A stretch of DNA of 64,000 nucleotides from the NCBI GenBank assembly GCA_002426795.1, contig DINQ01000024.1, positions 115,214 to 179,213 of the forward strand, read 5' to 3'. Both the position numbers and the translations under genes were made by a program. The stretch comes from Bacteroidales bacterium UBA5536 (GTDB lineage: Bacteria; Bacteroidota; Bacteroidia; Bacteroidales; F082). Below the pieces are notes generated by a model. That model saw nothing but the letters and a program-made list of their open reading frames with translations, was not told the DNA's origin and ran no database searches. How positions within the stretch are numbered: the first letter of the stretch is position 1; every line of letters starts with the position of its first letter. Of this stretch, positions 16,701 to 24,893 are shown one piece after another.

Positions 16701-17590
16701 ATCACCATCGCACGATAAGAACCATAGGTTGCAACAATTACCTTGAGAATATCCAGAACCGCTTCATAGTTCTCAACTACTTCAATGGCAGCCTTAATCG
16801 CATCTTCAAATGTTGATTGATTTGATTCGCCAATACTATTAAGCATTTGATCCCAGGCATCACCAAGATTGGAAGCAAGCCCTGTAATTGAAGCCGCTTG
16901 CTTCTCCATCATGCCACCAAACATGCCTGTACTTTCGGTCAGGTTAACAATAACTTCCTGAAGCATTTCGAAGCTCAACGCTCCCTCGCTTGCCAGATCA
17001 AGAATTTCAGCCTTACTTACGTTGAGCGTTTTACTTAATTCTTCGATGATTGGAATGCCTCGGTTGGCGAATTGCATCAAGTCTTTAGTCATGATCCTGC
17101 CCTGAGTAGCGCTGGTGCCATAGAGGTAAACCAGGTCACCAAATGGAATAGACAGGCCGGCGGCAACATCGCCTAGCCTGCGCATGGTAGGGATAATATC
17201 ATCGACTTCGGTTCCGTATGCCAACAATTGCTTGGCTCCGGCAGCAACACCTTTCAGATCAAAAGGTGTCTTGGCCGCAAACCGGACGATGTCTTTCATT
17301 AATGCATCAGACTGTTGTTTGTTTTTCAGGATAGTCTCCAGTGCAATTTCTAACTGTTGAAACTCACCCCTTACCTGGCCGATCTCCTGAATCATGTTCT
17401 TGGCAAAACCGGCCGAGAAATATGCAGTAACCGCTGCTGCTGCATTGCGAAATGATTGATCAATTTTAGAGCCTTCCTTTTCAGCCTGATCACCAACACC
17501 TCTAATTCGATTGATCATCTGATCAAGTGCCTGATTGAATTCACGCTGATTAATCGTTGCATCAAAATCTAATGGTCCATCACCGTTCAT
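13793..17590 (-). CDS. Tape measure protein
   Basis: 1265 residues, by far the longest gene in the window. The N-terminal part has DFDATINQREFNQALDQM and then long amphipathic coiled-coil stretches. Hydrophobic segments near residues 290-350 include LALAGVTALIGGLWAYN. It determines tail length and is ejected with DNA. At about 1.5 angstrom per residue (a general rule) it predicts a tail near 190 nm. It starts inside the stop of the chaperone frameshift product (ATGA overlap at 17587-17590), the classic arrangement. Confidence 0.95.
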   Translation of the reverse strand: MNGDGPLDFDATINQREFNQALDQMINRIRGVGDQAEKEGSKIDQSFRNAAAAVTAYFSAGFAKNMIQEIGQVRGEFQQLEIALETILKNKQQSDALMKDIVRFAAKTPFDLKGVAAGAKQLLAYGTEVDDIIPTMRRLGDVAAGLSIPFGDLVYLYGTSATQGRIMTKDLMQFANRGIPIIEELSKTLNVSKAEILDLASEGALSFEMLQEVIVNLTESTGMFGGMMEKQAASITGLASNLGDAWDQMLNSIGESNQSTFEDAIKAAIEVVENYEAVLDILKVIVATYGSYRAMVILNTIAMQGYTNALGLAVIKQNLLNLAQKASPWGLALAGVTALIGGLWAYNRATDRTKDALSSINEETTKEIASLNAVFKSLKDAKEGTDKRKDAIDVINTRYSKYLDNLLTEKSTIEDIEKAQNKATNALIANIAVKQSSTALEEVLGKVNEKFNSEFSSFLDGFSEKFGADRIGSFINALNDAVDKEIKSSGGQIKRGTLEYSQYAKDVYDEFVKDLSQSTGYLKYSFDDFKDSFLDFAQAKAGQLPMIEQLKAIITNYQDLIAVVNEDPEPDADPLDKTKKTFAQNLSEIRQMYENYYNWAKNYGKESADEQFKNLVSGGQSFLEYLDKEISKYEAKTTKTGQDRDNLSVLLSTKDDLLGNKSQIDAIKEQIDSAKDQYKDLIDYIEFLKKTIDTQGQWDGSEQGLQKMNLLYQELSKAEKDFFKQSNETYQKLIETAGTYSQKRKKIDQDYFNAVKALDEKTLGSEKFKEAIEAAQKLRQEQINILTDEEIKGSEAFKKLSDDLSSLTRGEALKYLNILKEQLSTLKDQPKVYASLKKFIENTSAELKSIDSTKLADGLTTAANSIGDIAQNLEGVNENFKQILSTIGQLVGQLGNVVNGLKIDPNTGGFANALGAAQGIVGLTFSVANALDKQFGVQAGIAKREKERLSYQQQQLFQSQRLSEELQEQLRLISTMATGQQFAPSTNALEQAIAENRAALDDLRFVDQKVPKAVQGKVKISLADMIDMSGIQDEAEVLQRALSEGFISQSDYDMAVAYLEAIKDAEREIADIERQQNEYLTGTTVNGLADGIVSMFREGKNSADDFASYFEDIMRDAMLQSIKMKALEAPLQQFFEQFSTATADGLDTSEIEDLRAVYNAIINDANQQFAALQSILGDTNALQADTSLTGAIKGVSQETASLIAGQMNAIRMNQAQSLVALNSILSQLSGIEYNTRNNVFIRRIYELLQTKTDDNSNNIRANGGF

Positions 17591-17790
17591 ATTCCTAAAA
17601 TTCTTTCCAGTTCATCAATATCATCAGGCTCTTCAATTGTTTTATCGTCGCTGTTTCCATATCTGGGCGCATCGGCTATCATTATCTGAAGGTTTATCCA
17701 AGAAATTTCCCATAGCAAGTATTCATAAGACCAACCTGTAGCAGTACACACACTCCACAGTGTTCCCCAAAGGCTTTTTAATCCTTTTGC
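17587..17790 (-). CDS. Frameshift extension of the tail assembly chaperone
   Basis: No ATG-started gene fills the space between the chaperone stop and the tape measure. In the -1 frame relative to the chaperone an open frame runs across its stop codon to a TGA overlapping the tape-measure start. It encodes SLWGTLWSV...WEISWI and ends in an acidic tail (EEPDDIDELERILGI). The frames could join at CAAAAG just before the TAA stop, where an A-site AAG can re-pair as AAA. This matches G/GT-type programmed frameshifting of siphophages. The slip site is not a perfect heptamer and is inferred. Confidence 0.65.
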   Translation of the reverse strand, partial: AKGLKSLWGTLWSVCTATGWSYEYLLWEISWINLQIMIADAPRYGNSDDKTIEEPDDIDELERILGI

Positions 17791-18242
17791 ATCTCTACCA
17801 GATTTTCCTTCGGAGCTGTCATCCTCAGGGTGTGTATCAATCTGATAGAGTTCGTAAAAGCCCCTGCATTGTTTAACACAATCACCACAGAAATCAATGA
17901 CAGTAGCCTGTCTGGTTTTAGCCTCCAGAGTAAATACTTTGACAGTAGACCCGAGAAAAGTTTTATTTTCAACCGGTTATTGAGGGTAGCGATGGCAATT
18001 ATTCGGCATAACAATTTTGCATTTTCCGGAATACTCGCATAGACTGTTCCAACAGCACCCGCCCCGTCAAGCTGCAAATCATTAAGCTTGAGTTGAGTCA
18101 CGTATTTGCTGATATTGAGCAGGGTTCCCAGATAGGATTGTTGCATTGTAAAACGAAATAACCCGACCTTGAAACTTATGCCTTTCCCTAGCATTGTGTC
18201 AACAGCTTGTCCTTCAATCATTAGCTTTTCAGTGTCTTTCAT
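17778..18242 (-). CDS. Tail assembly chaperone (G-like product)
   Basis: 154 residues placed between the major tail tube gene and the tape measure, the usual position of the tail assembly chaperone. It is helical, lacks enzyme motifs and ends in PKENLVEMQKD at a TAA. The following -1 frame is open to the tape measure start. It would coat the tape measure during tube polymerisation. Identified by synteny and frameshift architecture. Confidence 0.65.
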   Translation of the reverse strand: MKDTEKLMIEGQAVDTMLGKGISFKVGLFRFTMQQSYLGTLLNISKYVTQLKLNDLQLDGAGAVGTVYASIPENAKLLCRIIAIATLNNRLKIKLFSGLLSKYLLWRLKPDRLLSLISVVIVLNNAGAFTNSIRLIHTLRMTAPKENLVEMQKD

Positions 18243-18300
18243 ATCAAAGCATTAAAAAGAAAAGCCCCCAACCTTGAGAGCTTTTCTTGTTGGGTTTGTG

Positions 18301-18807
18301 TTAGGAAACAACCTTGCTGATTCTGATTGGTGCCTCTCCCTCTTTTGTTGGAGTGAGTACTTTTGCTTTGATACGCACAAGACCAGCCTCTTTTTTCGAA
18401 AAGTTAACGTCAAGCCGAGCCTGGATCCTTGCCCTGGTAATCTCGTACTTAATATTCTTTTTCGAAATAAGCTCAATTGATTGCTCAATTTCCGGAATAT
18501 CAGCAGGACCACTCCATACTGCCTGGTCGCCGGTTCCGGATACTGTACCACCCATCACCTTAACAAGTGTATCTGGGGTCATGTCAAGAATAGCCCATTC
18601 GAGCGTAGTTGCCCCTTTAACACTCAGCGATTCAACCGGATCATCTGTTTCCTCAACAAAGAAATCTGTTGTTTCGCCTTCCTCTTGAGAGAGGATGGCT
18701 GTACTTTCGAAGGTATTGCCGACAGCAGCAAGCGAAAGTCCCATGCCGCCATCAGATTCAATGTCACCAATTTTCAAGCTTTTCAGCCCAATTGTAATAC
18801 GTTCCAT
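18301..18807 (-). CDS. Major tail tube protein
   Basis: 168 residues, beta-rich, beginning with ERITIGLKSLKIGDIESDGGMG and containing acidic loops. It has the length and composition of siphophage tail-tube subunits, and it lies between the tail-terminator-like gene and the chaperone. It would polymerise into the tail tube. No other gene in the block fits this role. Confidence 0.75.
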   Translation of the reverse strand: MERITIGLKSLKIGDIESDGGMGLSLAAVGNTFESTAILSQEEGETTDFFVEETDDPVESLSVKGATTLEWAILDMTPDTLVKVMGGTVSGTGDQAVWSGPADIPEIEQSIELISKKNIKYEITRARIQARLDVNFSKKEAGLVRIKAKVLTPTKEGEAPIRISKVVS

Positions 18808-18818
18808 TATTCAAGTTT

Positions 18819-19226
18819 TTAGTTATTTTCATTTGTGAATAGCACCTCAATTCTGAGGTTGATGTAATGCTGATTTTCATCAGCTTGTAAGACGTTTTGA
18901 TTCTGTAGATAGAAATAGTATCCATCGCCAGCATAATCACTCAGCATGTCAACAAGATCATTCGCTATATCTTTGATCCGTTTAGTGTTTGCCATTGAAG
19001 TTGACTTTCCTTGGATGTTCGCAACAAGGTCAGGCACATAGCAATTGACGTTTACTACACACTTCTGAATTGATTCAGTTGTAATAGAAAGAGCATTGAT
19101 AACAATATCCTCAACTTTGCTTCCAAAAGGTCTGGTAAGTTTGTAGATACCACCGCTTACAAAACCCTTGTAGTAAGTGTTAATCCTGCCCCAGATCAAA
19201 TCAACAGCCTCCAGTGAATGTCTCAT
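18819..19226 (-). CDS. Tail terminator-like protein
   Basis: 135 residues following the HK97 gp10-like gene with a 4-bp overlap. Order and size fit the small tail-terminator/completion proteins that cap the tube at the head side. No distinctive motif is visible; assignment is by synteny. Confidence 0.5.
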   Translation of the reverse strand: MRHSLEAVDLIWGRINTYYKGFVSGGIYKLTRPFGSKVEDIVINALSITTESIQKCVVNVNCYVPDLVANIQGKSTSMANTKRIKDIANDLVDMLSDYAGDGYYFYLQNQNVLQADENQHYINLRIEVLFTNENN

Positions 19227-19699
19227 ATCTTCATTCTTTTGATCTGTTGTTTGAGCTTTCTGATTGCCGGAGGTAAAGCTTGCTTTGCTGCATATTCTGT
19301 ACTGGTCAAAACATCCCGACCTCGCGACTCAACAGCCAGAGCATAATCCATCCCAGCAACGAAAATCATGGCATATCCTTCTTTGTGTTTGGCAGACAAT
19401 TGTTGAGCATAGGACTTGCCTATTTCAAATCCACTCTTTTCAGAGCTTACCGGCCCTTTCACACGCTGAAAATCCTCCTTAACTACCTGACCATTATGTA
19501 CAATTACATACCCAATTGAGCTTCTTAGGTTTCCTGTCTGATCACGGAAACCCATCTCTGCAGGAATACTTCTCGCATAATTCACGAGATCTTCACCCAA
19601 ATAAGCCAGCTGCAATACAATTGCCTGGTCGACACGTTGCCTTACTTTGCGAAAATGAGCTTTCAGATCACCGATTCCACCCTTGTGTTTTATACCCAT
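19223..19699 (-). CDS. HK97 gp10-like head-tail joining protein
   Basis: 158 residues. The N-terminal helical KAHFRKVRQRVDQAIVLQ with basic residues, followed by a segment with DQTGNLRSSIGY, resembles the HK97 gp10-like family that connects head and tail. Both neighbours overlap it slightly (4 and 10 bp), consistent with a packed connector operon. Confidence 0.65.
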   Translation of the reverse strand: MGIKHKGGIGDLKAHFRKVRQRVDQAIVLQLAYLGEDLVNYARSIPAEMGFRDQTGNLRSSIGYVIVHNGQVVKEDFQRVKGPVSSEKSGFEIGKSYAQQLSAKHKEGYAMIFVAGMDYALAVESRGRDVLTSTEYAAKQALPPAIRKLKQQIKRMKI

Positions 19700-20010
19700 A
19701 TCTTCACGTTTTTATCGTCTTTAACAATATGAATAACCACACCTTCAGCCCTTACAGACTGGTTCTGATCGAGAACAACAACTGATTCTCCGACTGAAAG
19801 ATTACTATACAATTCCGGTAGGTAAATTTTCCAGCTGTAGATTACCTGTTGGCCATCAACAACGAGTGAATTTCTTGCAGATGAGGGTTCAGCACGGCAC
19901 AAACCAATATTCACGAATTCATCAGACTGAGCAACAAAATCCCCATCTTCATTTAAAGAAGTTGAGGTTGAAGCACGCTTGACGTATAGTGTATGTTTAT
20001 ACCTTGACAT
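19690..20010 (-). CDS. Head closure-like protein
   Basis: 106 residues, beta-rich, starting with YKHTLYVKRASTSTSLNEDG. The pattern resembles head closure/stopper proteins (gp16/FII family), which seal the connector after packaging. It lies between the adaptor-like gene and the gp10-like gene. Assignment is by fold impression and order. Confidence 0.5.
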   Translation of the reverse strand: MSRYKHTLYVKRASTSTSLNEDGDFVAQSDEFVNIGLCRAEPSSARNSLVVDGQQVIYSWKIYLPELYSNLSVGESVVVLDQNQSVRAEGVVIHIVKDDKNVKIWV

Positions 20011-20013
20011 TAT

Positions 20014-20334
20014 CTACCATCTGTTAGAACCATCTTGGATTGTAATTGATTGAACAAACCCGGAAGGATCAAGACCAGCTGTTTTGCATAGCGTTTTAAG
20101 GCGCTCCTTCAATCCTTCCCTGTTATAACCCTGTGTAAAGCCACCTTCACTTTCATTGCTAAGGGAAAGAAATCGACTCAGCACATTTACAGCTGATTTT
20201 GCAATCAGTGAAACAGAGCTATAATCATCCCCCGGAACAAGTCCGGCATCAGCCAGTGCCTTTTCTGCAATGTTTTGAGCTACAGTATAAGGTTCACATT
20301 CGGCTCTTAATGCTTCCAGGTTTGTCATAACCAA
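20014..20334 (-). CDS. Head-tail connector (adaptor)-like protein
   Basis: 106 residues, largely helical, just after the major capsid gene and before the closure-like gene. Connector adaptors of the gp6/gp15 type have this size, helical content and position. No sequence signature is strong enough for certainty. Confidence 0.5.
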   Translation of the reverse strand: MVMTNLEALRAECEPYTVAQNIAEKALADAGLVPGDDYSSVSLIAKSAVNVLSRFLSLSNESEGGFTQGYNREGLKERLKTLCKTAGLDPSGFVQSITIQDGSNRW

Positions 20335-20344
20335 TCACCTTTTA

Positions 20345-21463
20345 TTAACTACCAGTGCTGGCAATGTTCAGGGAAACAATACCATCGATAGCTGTTAACA
20401 CAGGTACCGCACGGCTTGAAGCCTGAGTCATTTCAGCAGCAAGTTCATTTTTACTCTCACCGGTTCTCCATTGAGCAACGACGATGTTACCACGGTCATA
20501 ATTTGAGTACGAAACGTTTTCTTCTGGCATGATCTGAGAATCTTCAAAAGCTGTCTTCACAACTCCCAGTTTGCCGGCAGGGACAAAAACAACACGGTCG
20601 CTGTTCCATGGGTTCACGGTTGTACGCTTCCCATTTACAAGCACATCGTTTTGCTTCTTAACCACCATAACAGGTGGCAATCCAAAGCGCTGGAACTGCT
20701 CATTCATAAAGTCGAGCATTAAGGGAGTGTTCTGCTTATCGGTACCATAAATTGCCTTTTTGATGGTCGTAAACCTTGCCAGGCGCAACATAGTTTCATT
20801 GCTCATAAGCATAGCACCAAAAGTTACCTTGTCCGCAAATGCATTTACAACAGTGCTCATGTCCTCAAAGGGATCAGCAGTAGTCAGGTTTGCATCGTTC
20901 CAAATCTTTGACACGAACTTCTTGTTTGCTGCAGGCAATTGATAGTTGATCGTAAAACGTCTGCCATCGGGGTTGTTGGATGAGGTGAAAGAAGCTACAC
21001 CATCATTCGACAAGGCACCCAACAGGATGTGATCCAGGCGATCTTTGACACCGCGCACAGCATCAGCAACATTGGCAAACATTGTTTCCTGGAGCTTTTG
21101 CAACTTGGCCGAATCTGAAATACGAGATGTCTCAAGCATTTGGATAAGGCTACGGAGCTTGTTTGCTTCCATGGGAAACTTATGACCAATACGTGGGATT
21201 TGACCTGAGAATGTTCCAAGACCGTCGGAGCTTCTCAGTGGTGTCGCAGCATTGTCACCAATGACCGAAGCCAAAACAGTGAGCTTGTAGGCACCCATGA
21301 TTTCTTCAAAACTCAAACCCATTTGGGGAGCATCCCAGTCCATGAACTGGTCAGTATAGGACTTGGCAAAAAGCTGTTTTTGCTTTTCGCTTGCCTGGTC
21401 AAAAGTGATCTGGACCAGCTTGGTCAGGTCACCGAAAGTATCAGAATTAAAAAAACTTTTCAT
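20345..21463 (-). CDS. Major capsid protein
   Basis: 372 residues with an N-terminal helical part, a central domain containing EDMSTVVNAFADKVTFGAML and a C-terminal segment with VNPWNSDRVVFVPAGKLG, the usual order in HK97-fold capsid proteins. It lies after the scaffold-like genes and before connector genes. Abundant structural role is inferred from size and synteny. Confidence 0.8.
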   Translation of the reverse strand: MKSFFNSDTFGDLTKLVQITFDQASEKQKQLFAKSYTDQFMDWDAPQMGLSFEEIMGAYKLTVLASVIGDNAATPLRSSDGLGTFSGQIPRIGHKFPMEANKLRSLIQMLETSRISDSAKLQKLQETMFANVADAVRGVKDRLDHILLGALSNDGVASFTSSNNPDGRRFTINYQLPAANKKFVSKIWNDANLTTADPFEDMSTVVNAFADKVTFGAMLMSNETMLRLARFTTIKKAIYGTDKQNTPLMLDFMNEQFQRFGLPPVMVVKKQNDVLVNGKRTTVNPWNSDRVVFVPAGKLGVVKTAFEDSQIMPEENVSYSNYDRGNIVVAQWRTGESKNELAAEMTQASSRAVPVLTAIDGIVSLNIASTGS

Positions 21464-21481
21464 TGTTTATTCTCCTTTAGG

Positions 21482-22093
21482 TTAGAGTGAATCAGAATAA
21501 CGGATATGCGGGTTCACTGTCAGGTAATTATTGGTTACCAGTGAGCTTGGAACGGGCAATACGCGATTAGCATACAGAACTGCATCTTTCGATACATCAA
21601 TACCAGTCACACCGCTGTTAACTTTGATATCAGCAATTGTAACCCCGTTGAAAGCACCAATGAAAGCCGGTGAGCTCTCATCGTTAATCACTTCGGAAAT
21701 TACATCACCAACGGCCAAATCAGGGATTTCAGCAGAAAGCGTTACCACACCTTCACTGATTGCAGAGATTGTAATTTCAGTGTCAGGATCTTCTCCTTCA
21801 CCTGCAATTACATGTACCATGTCACCTACATAAAAAGGATTCGACAGGTACTCATCATGTTCAAGAGTAACGATTTTGGCATCTTCAGCATCTATGGCCG
21901 TTACCCGTGCCGATTTTAAGACGCTGACCTTGCGGGTTGACTCGTTTATAATCGCGAGTGTTCCGGCAGGAATGATGGCTCCTACAGCAAAGTTTTGACT
22001 GGCAGTGTCAAGTTCAAACCCGCCTAATACAAGAGCGGGAGGATTGACAAACACCGGGCGACCTCCGCCATAGCTGTTTTTTTGAAAGTTCAT
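21482..22093 (-). CDS. Capsid-associated (decoration or head-fibre) protein candidate
   Basis: 203 residues, beta-rich, acidic, with no signal peptide, starting NFQKNSYGGGRPVFVNPPALV. It lies immediately upstream of the capsid gene and after the scaffold-like gene. Small capsid decoration proteins often sit here. No family is recognised. Confidence 0.5.
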   Translation of the reverse strand: MNFQKNSYGGGRPVFVNPPALVLGGFELDTASQNFAVGAIIPAGTLAIINESTRKVSVLKSARVTAIDAEDAKIVTLEHDEYLSNPFYVGDMVHVIAGEGEDPDTEITISAISEGVVTLSAEIPDLAVGDVISEVINDESSPAFIGAFNGVTIADIKVNSGVTGIDVSKDAVLYANRVLPVPSSLVTNNYLTVNPHIRYSDSL

Positions 22094-22123
22094 TGAATTT
22101 CAAGTTTTTGTTCAACAATTATT

Positions 22124-22741
22124 TTATTCCACTGCATACTTGTCGACAAGCGAACCAGCCATTTGCTTGAGTTCTTCATCTTTTGTAACAAGTGCACCAC
22201 TTTGTACCTTACCCGAAAGCCCTTGGTTAACAAGTTCCTGTTTGATGTCGGTAAGAAATGTGTTAATCCCTGCATCATCGAGATCATCAGGAACAACAAC
22301 ACCTTTCATGCGCCAATCTGGAATACCAAGTTCTTTCACTTTGGCGGATACCGTAGCTGCCCTGGTTTCTTTTACCTTTTCCGCTCTGAACCCTTGATTC
22401 TCTTTTTCCAGAGCTTCAATTTTTTTTGCCTGTTCCTCTTTCCATGCTTTGAACCATTCTGGCTCATCAGTTTTCGGAGGATCTGCAGGCTTTGGAGGAT
22501 CAGCAGGTTTCTTTTTCAAGTCTTCCAGTTCCTTTGATTTTGCACTCAGTTCAGTCCGAACCTTGTCAATGTCGCCCTGGAATGCTTTGAGCAGCGTTTC
22601 GACCCCGGCAATACCGGTTTCAATGTCTTCTTCTTTGGCAATGGTTTTACTCAGGTACTCAGCAACCCCATCAAAAGCTTTGTCGCCGAACCCCAGGTTT
22701 GAGTACTTGGTTTTCAGCGCAGATAAGATTTTCAATTTCAT
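22124..22741 (-). CDS. Scaffold-like protein
   Basis: 205 residues dominated by Lys/Glu-rich coiled coil (LKAFQGDIDKVRTELSAKSK, then KALEKENQ) with a Pro/Lys-rich linker (PADPPKPADPPK) in the middle. Scaffold proteins of HK97-like phages have this architecture and precede the capsid gene, as here. It is the last head gene before the divergent cargo region. Confidence 0.7.
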   Translation of the reverse strand: MKLKILSALKTKYSNLGFGDKAFDGVAEYLSKTIAKEEDIETGIAGVETLLKAFQGDIDKVRTELSAKSKELEDLKKKPADPPKPADPPKTDEPEWFKAWKEEQAKKIEALEKENQGFRAEKVKETRAATVSAKVKELGIPDWRMKGVVVPDDLDDAGINTFLTDIKQELVNQGLSGKVQSGALVTKDEELKQMAGSLVDKYAVE

Positions 22742-22880
22742 TTGATCGAATGATTTGATTGATACTATTTAGATTGTAAATATAAATCCTTTAATTGGTG
22801 TGTTTTTTGAACTCATATAAATAAAACATGTTATTACTGATATTCAGTTACTATACAAAATTCAAAAAAATCATTTTAAA

Positions 22881-22912
22881 TTTGTTTTATTTAATATATT
22901 ATTGTAAATTCG
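22881..22912 (+). promoter_or_regulatory. Promoter of the plus-strand accessory genes
   Basis: TTTG (22881-22884), a 20-base spacer and TAAATTCG (22905-22912, one mismatch to TAnnTTTG) lie about 28 bp before the 22940 start. This starts the only plus-strand run of genes within the morphogenesis region. Activity is inferred. Confidence 0.5.
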
Positions 22913-22939
22913 TAATGAATAACAAAAAAACCTATCAAA

Positions 22940-23164
22940 ATGACAGTCGAAAAATTGATCGAAATGCTTGAGGGAATGAATCCAGAAGCTGAAGTAAGAT
23001 TTGCCAGTCAACCCAGCTGGCCATTTGAATACACCATCTCCGATCTCTCCGCATTCACAGGGGAAGAGGAATCGAATGATGAAAACTGTGATGTGGTTTA
23101 CCTCATCGAGGGAGACCAGATCGGATATCTTCCGGAGAAGGTTAAGTATGAAATTGGATGGTAA
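22940..23164 (+). CDS. Small conserved phage-type acidic protein
   Basis: 74 residues starting MTVEKLIEMLEGMNPEAEVRF, a layout (a helix beginning TVEKLIE, then NPEAEV) often seen in small phage proteins of unknown role. The rest is acidic. First gene of the plus-strand block and likely expressed from the promoter just upstream. Function unknown. Confidence 0.6.
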   Translation: MTVEKLIEMLEGMNPEAEVRFASQPSWPFEYTISDLSAFTGEEESNDENCDVVYLIEGDQIGYLPEKVKYEIGW

Positions 23165-23210
23165 TTAATAACTGAGCCGGAGTAACAGCCGGCTCTTAAC
23201 ATTTAAAGCT

Positions 23211-23543
23211 ATGAACACAGCAAGCCTTCAATCCGTAATTATGCAGCAAAACCCGATTACGCCTGTAGTCGGGATGAAAGCATGCAAGGTATTCTACACA
23301 GATCGGTATCCGGTAACAGTTGTAGAAATTATCTCAAAAAATGAGATAAGAGTCAAGCCAAACGAATACAAGGTGCTTGATCACTTTGGAGAAGTATATG
23401 AGGTTGGCAGCATTAGAGATGTGTCATATTTCGAAGCCTTCACAAAAAGAAAAAATGGCCGGTGGGTAAAAAAGGGAAGCGATATGAACGGAATCTCACT
23501 TGCTCTTAACACCCATGCAATGAGAATTGATCCAAATTTCTAA
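23211..23543 (+). CDS. Hypothetical protein
   Basis: 110 residues with a beta-rich core (CKVFYTDRYPVTVVEIISKN) of mixed charge and a basic C-terminal half. It may bind nucleic acid by its fold impression, but no family is recognised. A small ORF with a good start codon 46 bp after the preceding gene. Confidence 0.55.
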   Translation: MNTASLQSVIMQQNPITPVVGMKACKVFYTDRYPVTVVEIISKNEIRVKPNEYKVLDHFGEVYEVGSIRDVSYFEAFTKRKNGRWVKKGSDMNGISLALNTHAMRIDPNF

Positions 23544-23559
23544 CATAAAACCAAAAGCA

Positions 23560-23883
23560 ATGAAAACAATTAAACTTATCGGTAGTCTTGACCTGGACCT
23601 TCTAAAACTTAATCTCAAAGAGGGTGACATTGTTTCTGCCAGACCAGACCCAAACAGCAAAGTTGGAGCTATGTGGTTCCAGGTTGAACATACAGATTGT
23701 GTGGTGTGGCCACAGAATTATGTTATAATTTCAACCTGCAGCTGGTGCGGGAAACAGTTTGAGGGCAAAGGGTTTCTTAAGAAGTCAAACAGCAGTAAAA
23801 CATTTTGCTCTGATGCATGCCATAGTTCTGACTATGAGCAATACCATGACAACTTCATGAGTGATGCCGATCCTGGATTATAG
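23560..23883 (+). CDS. Zinc-ribbon-like small protein
   Basis: About 107 residues. The C-terminal part contains CSWCGKQF...KTFCSDACH, which places four Cys in two clusters as in a zinc ribbon or MYM-like finger. The start at 23560 is preferred over 23527 because it follows the preceding stop without overlap and has an ATG after a purine-rich stretch. Precedes the methyltransferase-like gene by 2 bp, so it is probably coupled to it. Function unknown. Confidence 0.6.
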   Translation: MKTIKLIGSLDLDLLKLNLKEGDIVSARPDPNSKVGAMWFQVEHTDCVVWPQNYVIISTCSWCGKQFEGKGFLKKSNSSKTFCSDACHSSDYEQYHDNFMSDADPGL

Positions 23884-23885
23884 CC

Positions 23886-24692
23886 ATGGCCAAGACAAGA
23901 GATTTTCCACACGCTTTAAGGCACTTCGTAAAAGCACTCAACTCCTTCAGAGGCTATTGGTATGACTATGATATCTTTCGCGACTTTATTGATTATATAA
24001 CAGCCTCTATGCTGTGGGAAGGAGACAAAGAACTTGCTGAAAAGCTAAAGGATCAATACAAGGATGATTACCCCAGATTTGCCGATCTGTTCCGGGCGTT
24101 GGTTACCACCATGCACGACAATCTCGGTGAAGAAATGGACTGGTACGATGCACTGGGAACGCTTTATGAGGAAATTTCATCCTCAAGCAAAGCCTCCTTC
24201 CTTGGGCAGTTCTTCACACCCCCAACAGTATGTGACTTCATGGCTCAGATACAACAGCCACTGGAGGAATGTGGTGATAAAAAAACCGGATTAACAGTAA
24301 ATGACCCCGCAAGTGGATCCGGTAGGCTCTTGCTAGCCTTTAACAAAGTCGCTCCTGGCAACTACCTGGTTGGACAGGACAAAGATCCTATCTGTACGAA
24401 AATGACAGCCATCAATCTAGCGCTTCATGGTTGTAAAGGCCAGGCACTAAATGGCGATAGTCTTTGGCCTAATGACTTTGTGTTTGGCTATGAAGTAAAC
24501 CCAATGATTTATATCACCGGCGGCATTCCACACCTTAAACCTCTTTCAAAAGAACAGTCCATGGCTTTTCAATTGTGGCACAACGAAAATGGCGAACCCA
24601 AAACAGTCAATGGCCACGTAAAGGAAAAGCTCCCAGAAACAACAATTCCAGAACCGGTTTATATGCCCGGTATGCAATTAACACTTTTTTAA
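23886..24692 (+). CDS. HsdM/N6-type DNA methyltransferase-like protein lacking the NPPY motif
   Basis: 268 residues. It has GQFFTP (about 126-131, motif X), DPASGSGRLL (about 159-168, SAM motif I), GQDKDP and NGDSL (motifs II and III), but no (N/D)PP(Y/F) catalytic motif where it should follow. The protein therefore probably binds SAM-like ligand without N6 methylation, or has a changed activity. It ends in QLTLF, close to the beta-clamp binding consensus QL(S/D)LF. This suggests a role on replicating DNA (inference). Confidence 0.75.
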   Translation: MAKTRDFPHALRHFVKALNSFRGYWYDYDIFRDFIDYITASMLWEGDKELAEKLKDQYKDDYPRFADLFRALVTTMHDNLGEEMDWYDALGTLYEEISSSSKASFLGQFFTPPTVCDFMAQIQQPLEECGDKKTGLTVNDPASGSGRLLLAFNKVAPGNYLVGQDKDPICTKMTAINLALHGCKGQALNGDSLWPNDFVFGYEVNPMIYITGGIPHLKPLSKEQSMAFQLWHNENGEPKTVNGHVKEKLPETTIPEPVYMPGMQLTLF

Positions 24693-24704
24693 ACAAATAC
24701 AAAT

Positions 24705-24893
24705 ATGAAAATCAGAGAGATTAAAGTAAGAGAGTTCATTGAATCGAAACGAAAAGGCCGGCCAAGTTATTCAAAGCCTTCCACAAAGCCTCAGCTTGTC
24801 CTAACAGGTCTGTGGCTTAAAGAAGCTGGTATAGATGCCGGTAATACAGTTAAAATTCAAGTTCTCGAAGATCGACTGGTTATAACCGCCTAG
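24705..24893 (+). CDS. SymE-like toxin/AbrB-fold protein
   Basis: 62 residues with GRPSYSKPSTKPQLVLTGLWLKEAGIDAG and the ending KIQVLEDRLVIT. This resembles SymE, the SOS-induced RNA-cleaving type I toxin that evolved from AbrB. No overlapping antisense RNA is identified. It is 12 bp after the methyltransferase-like gene, so it may be an addiction module, or a shared stress response. Confidence 0.65.
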   Translation: MKIREIKVREFIESKRKGRPSYSKPSTKPQLVLTGLWLKEAGIDAGNTVKIQVLEDRLVITA

